This document shows positions 48,997 through 57,578 of a stretch of DNA of 64,000 bases, in pieces (the stretch's first letter is position 1; each line of letters opens with the position of its first letter). Below the pieces are notes generated by a model that saw only the letters and a program-made list of their open reading frames with translations, was not told where the DNA came from and ran no database searches. This DNA comes from Vogesella sp. XCS3 (GTDB lineage: Bacteria > Pseudomonadota > Gammaproteobacteria > Burkholderiales > Chromobacteriaceae). The position numbers and the translations under genes were made by a program. Location of the stretch: the NCBI RefSeq assembly GCF_020616155.1, contig NZ_CP085530.1, forward strand, positions 1,865,001 through 1,929,000, written 5' to 3'.

Positions 48997-50664
48997 ATGG
49001 CTCAATACGTGATGTCCATGCTCCGCGTGAGCAAGATCGTCCCCCCCAAGCGCCAGATCATCAAGGACATTTCCCTGTCCTTCTTCCCCGGCGCCAAAAT
49101 CGGCCTGCTGGGCCTGAACGGCGCCGGTAAATCCACCGTGCTGCGCATCATGGCCAATGTGGACAAAGAGTACGACGGCGAAGTACAGCACCTGGCCGGC
49201 GTGAAAATCGGCTACCTGCCGCAAGAGCCGCAGCTGGACGCCGACAAGACCGTACGCGAAGAAGTGGAAAGCGGTATGGGCGACGTGATGGGCGCGCAAA
49301 AGCGCCTGGAAGAAGTCTATGCAGCGTATGCCGAGCCGGACGCCGACTTTGACGCCCTGGCCGAAGAACAAGCCCGCCTGGAAGCCATCATTTCCGCCGG
49401 CGCCGGTGACAACATCGAACTGCAGCTGGAGCTGGCCGCCGACGCGCTGCGCCTGCCACCGTGGGACGCCAAGATCGGCCCGCTGTCCGGTGGTGAAAAA
49501 CGCCGCGTAGCGCTGTGCAAGCTGCTGCTATCGCAGCCGGACATGCTGCTGCTGGATGAACCGACCAACCACCTGGACGCCGAATCGGTAGAGTGGCTGG
49601 AGCAGTTCCTGGTGCGCTTCCCTGGCACCGTGGTGGCCGTCACCCACGACCGCTACTTCCTGGACAACGCCGCCGAATGGATTCTGGAGCTGGACCGCGG
49701 CGAAGGCATCCCGTGGAAAGGTAACTACTCCAGCTGGCTGGAACAGAAGGAAGCCCGCCTGCAACTGGAAAGCAAGCAGGAAGGCGCCCGCATGAAGGCC
49801 ATGAAACAGGAACTGGAATGGGTGCGCCAGAACCCGAAAGGCCGCCAGGCCAAATCCAAAGCCCGTCTGGCCAAGTTCGAAGAGCTGTCCAGCCACGAAT
49901 ACCAGAAGCGCAACGAAACCCAGGAAATCTTCATCCCGGTCGCCGAGCGCCTGGGTAATGAAGTGATCGAGTTCGAAAACGTCAGCAAAGGCTTTGGCGA
50001 CCGCCTGCTGATCGACAACCTGAGCTTCAAGGCCCCTGCCGGTGCCATCGTCGGCATCATCGGCCCGAACGGCGCGGGTAAATCCACGCTGTTCAAGATG
50101 ATTGCCGGCAAAGAACAGCCCGATACCGGCACCGTGAAAATCGGCCAGACCGTACAAATGGCCTTTGTCGAGCAGCACCGCGACAGCCTGGAAGCCGACA
50201 AGACCGTCTTCGACGACGTCTCCGGCGGCCTGGACATGATCAACGTTGGCCGCTTCGAGATGTCCAGCCGGGCCTACCTGGGCCGTTTCAACTTCAAAGG
50301 CGCCGACCAGCAGAAAAAAGTGGGCATGCTGTCCGGTGGCGAACGCGGCCGCCTGCACCTGGCCAAGACGCTGCTGAAAGGCGGCAACGTGCTGCTGCTG
50401 GATGAACCGTCCAACGACCTGGACGTGGAAACCCTGCGCGCGCTGGAAGACGCCCTGCTGGAATTCGCCGGCACCGTGTTCGTGATCAGCCACGACCGCT
50501 GGTTCCTGGACCGTATCGCCACCCATATCCTGGCGGCGGAAGGCGAATCGCAATGGACGTTCTTTGACGGTAACTACCAAGAGTACGAAGCCGACAAGAA
50601 ACGCCGTCTGGGCGAAGAAGGTGCCAAGCCCAAGCGTATCCGCTACAAGCCGGTCATTCGCTAA
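48997..50664 (+). CDS. ettA: Energy-dependent translational throttle protein EttA (ABC-F)
   Basis: 555 residues. Two ABC domains in one chain: Walker [10 protein letters not shown] and GPNGAGKST, signatures [11 protein letters not shown] and [11 protein letters not shown], Walker [12 protein letters not shown] and [11 protein letters not shown]. Between them is the P-site tRNA interaction motif linker (about 240-320, charged helical). It binds the ribosomal E site and gates elongation according to ADP/ATP. Terminator at 50697 and an inverted TTGGCCGCA pair at 50673 follow. Confidence 0.97.
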   Translation: MAQYVMSMLRVSKIVPPKRQIIKDISLSFFPGAKIGLLGLNGAGKSTVLRIMANVDKEYDGEVQHLAGVKIGYLPQEPQLDADKTVREEVESGMGDVMGAQKRLEEVYAAYAEPDADFDALAEEQARLEAIISAGAGDNIELQLELAADALRLPPWDAKIGPLSGGEKRRVALCKLLLSQPDMLLLDEPTNHLDAESVEWLEQFLVRFPGTVVAVTHDRYFLDNAAEWILELDRGEGIPWKGNYSSWLEQKEARLQLESKQEGARMKAMKQELEWVRQNPKGRQAKSKARLAKFEELSSHEYQKRNETQEIFIPVAERLGNEVIEFENVSKGFGDRLLIDNLSFKAPAGAIVGIIGPNGAGKSTLFKMIAGKEQPDTGTVKIGQTVQMAFVEQHRDSLEADKTVFDDVSGGLDMINVGRFEMSSRAYLGRFNFKGADQQKKVGMLSGGERGRLHLAKTLLKGGNVLLLDEPSNDLDVETLRALEDALLEFAGTVFVISHDRWFLDRIATHILAAEGESQWTFFDGNYQEYEADKKRRLGEEGAKPKRIRYKPVIR

Positions 50665-50672
50665 GCAAACTG

Positions 50673-50692
50673 TGCGGCCAACGTTGGCCGCA
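50673..50692. repeat. Inverted TTGGCCGCA pair after ettA
   Basis: TGCGGCCAACG (50673-50683) with CGTTGGCCGCA (50682-50692): nine to ten complementary bases meeting at an AACGTT centre. It is followed directly by the bidirectional terminator. Confidence 0.75.
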
Positions 50693-50696
50693 AAAC

Positions 50697-50725
50697 AAAA
50701 AAGCCCGCAATTGCGGGCTTTTTTC
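50697..50725. terminator. Bidirectional terminator between ettA and the tandem-repeat gene
   Basis: Perfect 14-base stem AAAAAAGCCCGCAA (50697-50710) with TTGCGGGCTTTTTT (50711-50724). Confidence 0.93.
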
Positions 50726-50741
50726 TTGGCTACACCAACGA

Positions 50742-51428
50742 TCAGGCAAAGATAGTGGGCTCTTGCAGGTCACCGATTTTGGCGAAGTTGGTCGGCTGTT
50801 CCAGATCACCGATCTTGGCGAAGTTGGTTGGCTGTTCCAGATCACCGATCTTGGCGAAGTTGGTTGGCTGCTCCAGGTCACCGATTTTGGCGAAGTTGGT
50901 TGGCTGTTCCAGATCACCGATCTTGGCGAAGTTGGTTGGCTGCTCCAGATCACCGATCTTGGCGAAGTTGGTTGGCTGCTCCAGGTCACCGATCTTGGCG
51001 AAGTTGGTTGGCTGCTCCAGATCACCGATCTTGGCGAAGTTGGTTGGCTGCTCCAGATCACCGATCTTGGCGAAGTTGGTTGGCTGCTCCAGATCACCGA
51101 TCTTGGCGAAGTTGGTTGGCTGTTCCAGGTCGCCGATTTTGGCGAAGTTGGTCGGCTGTTCCAGGTCACCGATTTTGGCGAAGTTGGTTGGCTGCTCCAG
51201 ATCGCCGATCTTGGCGAAGTTGGTTGGCTGTTCCAGATCGCCGATCTTGGCGAAGTTGGTTGGCTGTTCCAGGTCACCGATCTTGGCGAAGTTGGTTGGC
51301 TGTTCCAGATCACCGATCTTGGCGAAAACAGTCGGTTCTTGCAGGTCGCCGATCTTGGCAACGTCTTGGGCTTGGGCTGCACCGGCAAACAGGGCAATGG
51401 CAGTAGCGATCAGGGTCAGTTTTTTCAT
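50742..51428 (-). CDS. Secreted protein made of a 12-residue tandem repeat
   Basis: 228 residues from the ATG at 51428; AAAGGA lies nine bases upstream. A Sec signal peptide (MKKLTLIATAIALFAGAAQA) is followed by QDVAKIGDLQEPTV, then 15 identical copies of FAKIGDLEQPTN, and a last variant unit FAKIGDLQEPTIFA, 17 units in all. Each unit is acidic-to-neutral (K, D, E) with a Gly turn and a Pro. No hydrophobic anchor, Cys or known domain is present. The first and last units (LQEPT) differ from the inner ones (LEQPT), as if capping. I do not recognise it. It might form a solenoid or fibre, or be cut into peptides, but no partner protease or modifying enzyme is adjacent. An inverted repeat (51470-51483 with 51512-51525) lies in its leader. 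Confidence 0.8.
   Translation of the reverse strand: MKKLTLIATAIALFAGAAQAQDVAKIGDLQEPTVFAKIGDLEQPTNFAKIGDLEQPTNFAKIGDLEQPTNFAKIGDLEQPTNFAKIGDLEQPTNFAKIGDLEQPTNFAKIGDLEQPTNFAKIGDLEQPTNFAKIGDLEQPTNFAKIGDLEQPTNFAKIGDLEQPTNFAKIGDLEQPTNFAKIGDLEQPTNFAKIGDLEQPTNFAKIGDLEQPTNFAKIGDLQEPTIFA
50755..51366 (-). repeat. 36-bp tandem repeat array inside the secreted-protein gene
   Basis: About 17 units of 36 bases, nearly identical, changing only at a few silent positions (for example GATC/GATT, CTG/CTC and AGATC/AGGTC variants on the plus strand). The period is a multiple of three, so units can be gained or lost without breaking the reading frame. Long open frames on the plus strand across this block are by-products of the repeat. 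Confidence 0.95.
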
Positions 51429-51573
51429 GGTAGTCATTCCTTTAAAAGTGTAATGGGTGGGGCGTGCCACCTGAACAAGACAAGGACTCAAACCATTCAT
51501 ACTCCAGCAGACCTTGTGTCTTGTTTGTACGTCCTTGCGATGTGGTCACTATAGTGATTATCTTCATTAGTAG

Positions 51574-51582
51574 ATAGAAGAA
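51574..51582. other. Left target-site duplication of the IS element
   Basis: ATAGAAGAA, repeated exactly at 52619-52627 on the other side of the element. Confidence 0.95.
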
Positions 51583-52618
51583 GGCTTTGTTGCACAAATC
51601 AGTGCTTGCGTCCGTCCGGTAGAATGACCGCATGAGCAAGCCCCTTCCTCCCAAGTACCAAACCATCAACTGGCAGTCATACAACCAGTCCCTCAAGCAA
51701 CGAGGGCAGCTCCTTCTCTGGCTCGACAAAGGCATGAACTGGTTGGCACCGGCTACCGGCAGGCGGGGACGGCAGCTAACTTTTTCTGATGCTGCCATCC
51801 AGTTCTGTCTCACCATCAAATGCCTCTTTGGCCTGGCGCTACGGCAAGCCACAGGTATGGTCGAAAGTATGTTGCGCCTGGCTGGCCTTGACTGGGCCGT
51901 CCCCGACTTCAGCACGCTTTCCCGCCGCCAGAAAGACCTGCAAGTCCGCATCCCGGTACAGAAAAAGCAAGGTTGTCTGCATCTCTTGGTGGATAGCACC
52001 GGCATCAAGATGATGGGTGAAGGCGAGTGGAAGGTGAAAAAGCATGGCGCTGATTACCGCCGCCAATGGCGCAAGCTGCATCTGGGCATAGATGCGCAAA
52101 CGCTGGAAATCCGGGCAATGGAAGTGACCGACAATCGCACTGGAGATGCCACGATGCTGCCAGAGCTGCTATCGCAAATTCCGGCGGGAGAGGGACTGGT
52201 AACCGTCACCACGGATGGGGCGTACGACACACGCCTATGTTACGCAGCGATTGCAGAGCGTGGGGCGGCAGCCATCATTCCCCCACGTCGAAATGGCCAA
52301 TTCTGGAAAGGGAATTTACGGGGCAATCAGGCTCGCAATGAGTCGCTACGAGCGGTGAAGTATCTGGGGCGCGCGCTCTGGAAAAAGTGGAGTGGCTACC
52401 ATCGCCGCAGCTTGGTCGAAACGAAGATGCACTGTTTCAAATTGCTGGCAGATCGGGTTAAGTCACGGGACTTTGACCGGCAAGTAGCGGAGCTTCAAAT
52501 CTGTGCAGCGATTCTGAATCGCTTCACAGCACTGGGCACGCCGCAAACGGTCCGTATGGGATAAATCCGTCTGGGGATTGGGGTAGTTCGACCTACGGCT
52601 GATTTGTGCAACAAAGCC
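51583..52618 (+). mobile_element. Complete IS5-family insertion sequence, IS903 group, 1036 bp
   Basis: Perfect 20-bp terminal inverted repeats: GGCTTTGTTGCACAAATCAG at 51583-51602 and its complement at 52599-52618. They resemble the 18-bp ends of IS903 (GGCTTTGTTGAATAAATC). It is flanked by a 9-bp direct repeat, the duplication length of the IS903 group. It carries one intact transposase gene and is inserted about 150 bases upstream of the tandem-repeat gene. Perfect ends and duplication point to recent insertion. Confidence 0.97.
51632..52564 (+). CDS. IS903-group transposase (IS5 family, DDE type)
   Basis: 310 residues. DDE residues are D121 (LLVDSTGIKMMGEGEW), D195 (TTDGAYDT) and E263, the last in the IS5-family Y-2-R-3-E-6-K signature (Y256, R259, E263, K270). 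It begins MSKPLPPKYQTINWQSYNQSLKQRG, typical of the IS903 group. No frameshift or stop; probably active. Confidence 0.97.
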   Translation: MSKPLPPKYQTINWQSYNQSLKQRGQLLLWLDKGMNWLAPATGRRGRQLTFSDAAIQFCLTIKCLFGLALRQATGMVESMLRLAGLDWAVPDFSTLSRRQKDLQVRIPVQKKQGCLHLLVDSTGIKMMGEGEWKVKKHGADYRRQWRKLHLGIDAQTLEIRAMEVTDNRTGDATMLPELLSQIPAGEGLVTVTTDGAYDTRLCYAAIAERGAAAIIPPRRNGQFWKGNLRGNQARNESLRAVKYLGRALWKKWSGYHRRSLVETKMHCFKLLADRVKSRDFDRQVAELQICAAILNRFTALGTPQTVRMG

Positions 52619-52627
52619 ATAGAAGAA

Positions 52628-52917
52628 GGTTTCGAACAAAGCATTTTAATTTTTTGAACTACTAATTTTCGATGAATATCATTGACTTACTGTCATTAGT
52701 AAAAGTTCAACTGCTTAACATTTATTAACACCCACACCAACAAGCAGTAATTCTGATTGATGAAAAAAGCAAAAACAGTATAAAAAAAGCAAAATATTCC
52801 AAAATCAAATCAAAATGCAATACCAATATCATTAAAACTCCACCGCCACAGGCACAAAAAAACCCCATCAGCGACCGGAGTCGCGGATGGGGCTGAGTAG
52901 GGTAACTATCTGGCAGG
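52628..52917. other. AT-rich intergenic stretch right of the IS element
   Basis: About 290 bases, markedly AT-rich compared with the rest (for example A-runs at 52760-52800), no plausible gene. Without the IS this region would directly adjoin the upstream side of the tandem-repeat gene, so it may hold that gene's promoter. At its right end is the dioxygenase terminator. Confidence 0.6.
52855..52892 (-). terminator. Terminator of the dioxygenase gene
   Basis: CCCCATC (52863-52869) with GATGGGG (52886-52892), with an inner GCGAC/GTCGC pairing, followed on the minus strand by TTTTTTTGTG. Confidence 0.85.
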
Positions 52918-53691
52918 CTACTCAAATACCCAGGCATCCATGGTGACCGCCGCATATTCGATACCACGATGCAGGCTGCGCCCGGGCCGGCCCTGCGCGG
53001 CACCCATGGCAAAGAACAGTGGCAGCAAGTGTTCGTCGGTGGGGTGATTCTCACGTGCAAAAGGCGCCTGTGTTTGCCAGGCCAGCAGCGCTTCGCTATC
53101 GCCCTGCTCCAGCCGGGTGGCTACCCAATCGGCAAAGGCCAGCGCCCAGGGTTGTGCCGGTGCATCCGGTGCGCCCAACGCATACAGATTATGGGTAACG
53201 CTGCCCGAGCCAATAATCTGCACGCCATCTGCGGCCAGATCAGCCAACGCTTTACCCAGCAAATAGTGCGTGCGGGCATCCTGGCGTGGCAGGGTTGCCA
53301 GGGTAATCACCGGGATATCACCTTGCGGGTACATCATCAGTAGCGGTACCCAGGCACCATGATCCAGACCATTCGCCTGCTGCAGGTGTGCTGCTACACC
53401 CGCTGCGGCCAACTTGGCCTGTACTTGCCGGGCGAGCTGCTCGTCTGATACCGCCGGGTAGTTCAGCGTATATAACTCGCGCGGGAAACCGCCAAAATCG
53501 TGCACCGCCTGCCAGCGTGGCGACCAGCCCACCAGCGGCTCGCTCGCCAGATGGTGCGCGGACATGATGAGAATCGCCCGCGGCCGCGGTTGGGCGGCGG
53601 CGTACTGCTGCCAGATGTGGCGGGCTGGCGAGGCGTTGATTAGTACGTCCGGGCCACCGTGCGAAATGAAAAGGGGGGCGAGAAGGCTCAT
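52918..53691 (-). CDS. Class III extradiol ring-cleavage dioxygenase, DODA/YgiD type
   Basis: 257 residues. FISHGGPDVLI (metal His), SAHH, NGLDHGAWVPLLMMYP and GSGSVTHNL are the LigB-fold metal-binding and active-site blocks of the 4,5-DOPA dioxygenase (YgiD) group. The physiological substrate is unknown; DOPA-like catechols are possible. Start at 53691 with GGAG six bases upstream; ATGs at 53703-53757 are less likely. It is divergent from a LysR-type gene, which may regulate it. Confidence 0.9.
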   Translation of the reverse strand: MSLLAPLFISHGGPDVLINASPARHIWQQYAAAQPRPRAILIMSAHHLASEPLVGWSPRWQAVHDFGGFPRELYTLNYPAVSDEQLARQVQAKLAAAGVAAHLQQANGLDHGAWVPLLMMYPQGDIPVITLATLPRQDARTHYLLGKALADLAADGVQIIGSGSVTHNLYALGAPDAPAQPWALAFADWVATRLEQGDSEALLAWQTQAPFARENHPTDEHLLPLFFAMGAAQGRPGRSLHRGIEYAAVTMDAWVFE

Positions 53692-53793
53692 GGCAGGCTC
53701 CATTGATTCAGTCATGCTGACATTACAATTCACCGCAATGAATTGATAAAGATACAATCAGGAAGTTGATTCATTACCATAAAGAAATAATCA

Positions 53794-54687
53794 ATGGACA
53801 GACTCACCGCACTACAGGTCTTCCAGGCCATTGTGGAGGCCGGCAGCTTTGTCGGCGCCGCGCAGCGGCTGGGCATGTCTGGCGCCATGGTCAGCAAACA
53901 GTTGGCCGCACTGGAAAAGCACCTGGGCTGCCGCCTGATCCAGCGCACCACACGCCGCATGACGCTGACCGAAGCGGGCCAGGATTACAGCCGGCGCATC
54001 GGCCCTATCCTGGCGCAGCTGGCAGAAGCCGATGCACTGGCACAGCAGCAAAGTGTCAGCGTACACGGCAAACTGCGCATGTCGGCGCCGCTGTCTTTTG
54101 GCATGCGCTTTCTCGGGGGATGGATGGCCACGCTACACGCCAGCCACCCGCAGCTGGAAATCGAGCTGATGCTGTCCGACGAGCAGGTAGACCTGGTGGA
54201 AGCCGGCTTCGACCTGGCACTGCGCATCAGCACACAGCCCCTGCCCGGCCAACTGGTGGCACGGCCACTAGGTGAAATTGCCATGGTGCTGTGCGCAGCC
54301 CCCGCCTACCTGGCACGCCACGGGACGCCGCGCACGCTGGATGAGCTGGCTAACCATGCCTGCCTGCGCTACAGCCTGCAGCAGACACAACAATTCTGGC
54401 AGTTTGGTCACGGCCAGACACTGCGCCAGCAGGCGGTAGACGGCCCCTTGCTGGCCAATAACGGTGATGTGCTGGCCAGTGCCGCCATCGCCGGTATGGG
54501 TATTGCTTATCAACCTGAGTTCGTGCTGGCAGACGCTCTGCAAGATGGCCGCCTGCAGCGTATTGCGCTGGATGTCAGCCCGCTCGCGGCACAGGTGTAC
54601 GCGGTATACCCGGCGCGGCGCTACCTGCCCCAAAAGGTGCAACTGACCCTGTCGCTACTGCAAGCCATGCTGCAGCCTCCGCCGTGA
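53794..54687 (+). CDS. LysR-type transcriptional regulator
   Basis: 297 residues. N-terminal helix-turn-helix MDRLTALQVFQAIVEAGSFVGAAQRLGMSGAMVSKQLAALEK, then the periplasmic-binding-like effector domain. It belongs to the CrgA/AaeR-like group by its AGSFVGAA start. Divergent from the dioxygenase gene (102-base space). The effector is unknown. Confidence 0.93.
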   Translation: MDRLTALQVFQAIVEAGSFVGAAQRLGMSGAMVSKQLAALEKHLGCRLIQRTTRRMTLTEAGQDYSRRIGPILAQLAEADALAQQQSVSVHGKLRMSAPLSFGMRFLGGWMATLHASHPQLEIELMLSDEQVDLVEAGFDLALRISTQPLPGQLVARPLGEIAMVLCAAPAYLARHGTPRTLDELANHACLRYSLQQTQQFWQFGHGQTLRQQAVDGPLLANNGDVLASAAIAGMGIAYQPEFVLADALQDGRLQRIALDVSPLAAQVYAVYPARRYLPQKVQLTLSLLQAMLQPPP

Positions 54688-54834
54688 GAAGATGCAGCAA
54701 CCCGTGCTACTAGCCCAAAGGCCAGTATTGGTAGATATTCCATCCGGCTGCACAGTGGTTTACTCTGCAGCCACAGTAAAAAACTGGCATGGACTGCCCT
54801 GTAAGAGCCATTCCAAGATATAAAAGGAGAAACA

Positions 54835-56559
54835 ATGATGAAGAAACGCATTCTCGTCGCCACAATCGCCGCCCTTGCTGCCGTTGGCGCCCAGGCGGCC
54901 GACATGAACAAGGTGCTGCACGTTGCCTTCAACGTGCCGGAAACCGGTTTCGACCCGGCCAAGGTATCAGACACCTACTCTGGCTCCATCCTGGAAAACG
55001 TGTTCGACCCGCTGGTTACCTATGACTATCTGGCGCGCCCGGCCAAGGTCATTCCCAATACCACCGTTGTCATGCCGACCGTTTCGGCCGATGGCAAGGT
55101 GTATACCTTTAAACTGAAACCCGGCATTTACTTTTCCCCTGACGTAGCCTTCAAAGGCCAAAAACGCGAGCTGACCGCTGCCGACTACGCCTACTCCATC
55201 AAGCGCCACCTCGACCCGACCATTAATTCGCCATGGAGCTTTCTGGTAGATGGCCGCTTTGCCGGCGCCGATGCGCTGGTAAAGGCCGCCGGCAAGGGTG
55301 CCCTGAACTACGACGCCCCGGTAGAGGGCATCAAGGTGCTGGACAAGTACACACTGCAGCTCACGTTGAACGAAGGCAACTACAACTTCCTGCAGATTCT
55401 GGCCATGCCGGCCTTTGGCGCAGTCGCGCGTGAGGCCATCGAAGCCTACGCCAGCAACACCAATGCCAAACCGGTAGGTACCGGCCCGTATACCCTGAAA
55501 GAATGGAAGCCGGGCAACAAAATCATCCTGGAAGCCAACCCGAACTTCCGCAAGCTGGTGATCAATGGCCAGACGCTGCCCAAGGTTGGCCGCGTGGAAG
55601 TTTCCATCATCGAAGAAGAACAGCCGCTGTGGCTGGCCTTCGTCAACAAGCAGCTGGACATCTCCGGTATTCCGCAAGCTGCCCTGCAAGAAGCCCTGCT
55701 CATCGACCCGAAAAACCCGCTGAATGTGAAACTGCAGGATAAATACGCCAAGCAGGGCATCCAGCTGGAGCGCAAGAAAGACCTGGAAATCACCTACCAG
55801 TTCTTCAATATGCAAGACCCGGTAGTCGGCGGCGACGCCAAAGAGAAAATCGCCCTGCGCCGCGCCATTGCCATGGCCTTTCCACGCAGTGAAACCATCG
55901 CCGCCATCCGCCGCGGCCAGGCTGTACCGGTGAACTACGTTATTCCGGAAGGCGTAGCCGGCTACAACCCGGCGTTCAAAGGCGCGGTGAAATACGACCC
56001 GGCTGCGGCCAACGCCCTGCTGGACCGTTTTGGCTACAAAGTGGGCGCCGACGGCCTGCGCACCCTGCCGGACGGCAAGCCGCTGTCCATTGAAATGGCC
56101 ACCGGCACCAGCGGCATAGACAAGCAGTGGAACGAATACTGGCAAAAGGCCTTCGACAGCCTGAAAATCAAGCTCACCTTCAAGTACGGCAAATGGAACG
56201 AGCTGAATAAAGCCAACCGCCAGAACAAGCTGCAAATGTGGGGCCTGGCCTGGGGCGCCGACTACCCGGACGGCGAAAACTTCATGCAGCTGCTGTACGG
56301 CAAGAACGCTGGCGACGCCAATAGTGCCAACTTCAAGAATGCCGAATACGACCGCCTGTTCGAAGCCTCGCTGAAACTGCCGCACGGTGCCGAGCGCAAC
56401 AAGCTATACGACGCCATGAACAAGATCGTGGTAGCGCAGCAGCCATGGATTTTTGGCGATACCCGCGTGCGCAGCCAGCTGGCACACCGCTACGTGAAAA
56501 ACTTCAAGCTGCACCCGCTGCTGAACACCACCTGGCGTTATATCGACCTCCAGAAGTAA
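54835..56559 (+). CDS. ABC transporter substrate-binding protein, peptide type (SBP_bac_5)
   Basis: 574 residues. Signal peptide MMKKRILVATIAALAAVGAQA, then the DppA/OppA fold: FDPAKVSDTYSGSILENVFDPL near the start, GTGPYTLKEWKPGNKIILEANPNF in the middle. Binds peptides or related ligands in the periplasm. AAAAGGAGAAAC precedes ATGATG; either codon may start. First gene of a five-gene-like unit with two permeases and a double-domain ATPase. Confidence 0.94.
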   Translation: MMKKRILVATIAALAAVGAQAADMNKVLHVAFNVPETGFDPAKVSDTYSGSILENVFDPLVTYDYLARPAKVIPNTTVVMPTVSADGKVYTFKLKPGIYFSPDVAFKGQKRELTAADYAYSIKRHLDPTINSPWSFLVDGRFAGADALVKAAGKGALNYDAPVEGIKVLDKYTLQLTLNEGNYNFLQILAMPAFGAVAREAIEAYASNTNAKPVGTGPYTLKEWKPGNKIILEANPNFRKLVINGQTLPKVGRVEVSIIEEEQPLWLAFVNKQLDISGIPQAALQEALLIDPKNPLNVKLQDKYAKQGIQLERKKDLEITYQFFNMQDPVVGGDAKEKIALRRAIAMAFPRSETIAAIRRGQAVPVNYVIPEGVAGYNPAFKGAVKYDPAAANALLDRFGYKVGADGLRTLPDGKPLSIEMATGTSGIDKQWNEYWQKAFDSLKIKLTFKYGKWNELNKANRQNKLQMWGLAWGADYPDGENFMQLLYGKNAGDANSANFKNAEYDRLFEASLKLPHGAERNKLYDAMNKIVVAQQPWIFGDTRVRSQLAHRYVKNFKLHPLLNTTWRYIDLQK

Positions 56560-56630
56560 ACCCTGCTTTCTGTACCCGCAGCCGGCCCCGCAGGGGGCTG
56601 GCTGCCCGCGTTTGTCTGGAGACTTGAATC

Positions 56631-57569
56631 ATGCTTGCTTATATCCTGCGCCGCCTGTGGCAGATGGTCCCGACCCTGTTCGGGGTGATGCTGCTGCTGT
56701 TCGTACTATTCAACTGGGTGGGGGGAGACCCATCCTACATCCTGGCCGGCAAGAGCTTTTCTGCCGAAACGCTGGCCAATATTCGCCACCAGCTGGGGCT
56801 GGATAAATCCCTGCCCGAACAGTTCCTGATCTTTGTACAGCAGGTACTGACCCTGGACTTCGGTATCTCGTGGTCTACCCAGCAGCCGGTAGCCGAAATC
56901 CTGGGTAACCGCATTGGCCCCTCGCTGACCCTGGCTTTGCCCATGCTGCTGGTCAGCCTGCTGCTGTCGGTCATCATCGCTGCCATCGTGGCCTATGTCC
57001 GCGGCAGCCTCACCGACCGCATCGTTACCCTGATCTGCACGCTGGCCATGTCGGTCAGCGCCCTGGTGTACATCATTGCCGGCCAGTACTGGCTCGCCCA
57101 CAAGCTGGGCTGGTTCCCCATCCTGGGCTGGAGCGACAGCCTGGCCACCAATCTGTGGCTGTATGTACCGCTGCCATTGCTGCTGGGCCTGGTCGTCAGC
57201 CTGGCACCGGATATCCGGTTTTACCGTAGCTGCTTTGTCGAAGAGATGAACCACGACTACGTGCGTACCGCCCGCGCCAAAGGGCTGTCCGAGCAGGCCA
57301 TCATGCTCAAACACGTGATGCGTAACGCGCTGATTCCGGTCGTCACCTCGCTGATGATGTCGCTGCCCTACCTGTTTCTGGGCGCGCTGCTGCTGGAGCG
57401 CTTTTTCGGCATCCCCGGCATGGGTAACGAGGTGCTCAATGCGGTAGACCGCAGCGACTTCCCGGTGATCAAAGCCATCACCATTTATGTCGCCCTGGCC
57501 ACCATGGTGTTCAACCTGCTGGCCGACATTGTTTACAAGCTGATCGACCCGCGCGTGCAGCTGAAATAA
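56631..57569 (+). CDS. Peptide ABC transporter permease, DppB/OppB type
   Basis: 312 residues, six transmembrane segments. MLAYILRRLWQMVPTLFGVMLLLF is the N-terminal helix signature; the EAA loop reads YVRTARAKGLSEQAIMLKHVMRNALIPVV. It pairs with the next permease. It starts 71 bases after the binding-protein gene. Confidence 0.95.
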   Translation: MLAYILRRLWQMVPTLFGVMLLLFVLFNWVGGDPSYILAGKSFSAETLANIRHQLGLDKSLPEQFLIFVQQVLTLDFGISWSTQQPVAEILGNRIGPSLTLALPMLLVSLLLSVIIAAIVAYVRGSLTDRIVTLICTLAMSVSALVYIIAGQYWLAHKLGWFPILGWSDSLATNLWLYVPLPLLLGLVVSLAPDIRFYRSCFVEEMNHDYVRTARAKGLSEQAIMLKHVMRNALIPVVTSLMMSLPYLFLGALLLERFFGIPGMGNEVLNAVDRSDFPVIKAITIYVALATMVFNLLADIVYKLIDPRVQLK

Positions 57570-57578
57570 GGACTCCCC

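Noticed and set aside
50755..51366. CRISPR array
   Set aside because: Units are contiguous without spacers and encode a protein; no cas genes.
50755..51554. Plus-strand repeat proteins across the 36-bp array
   Set aside because: The period is a multiple of three, so every frame is open; only the minus-strand frame has a signal peptide and Shine-Dalgarno.
54770..54834. Sigma-54 promoter before the peptide importer
   Set aside because: TGGCAT and TGCCC are present, but the spacing between GG and GC is 8 instead of 10.
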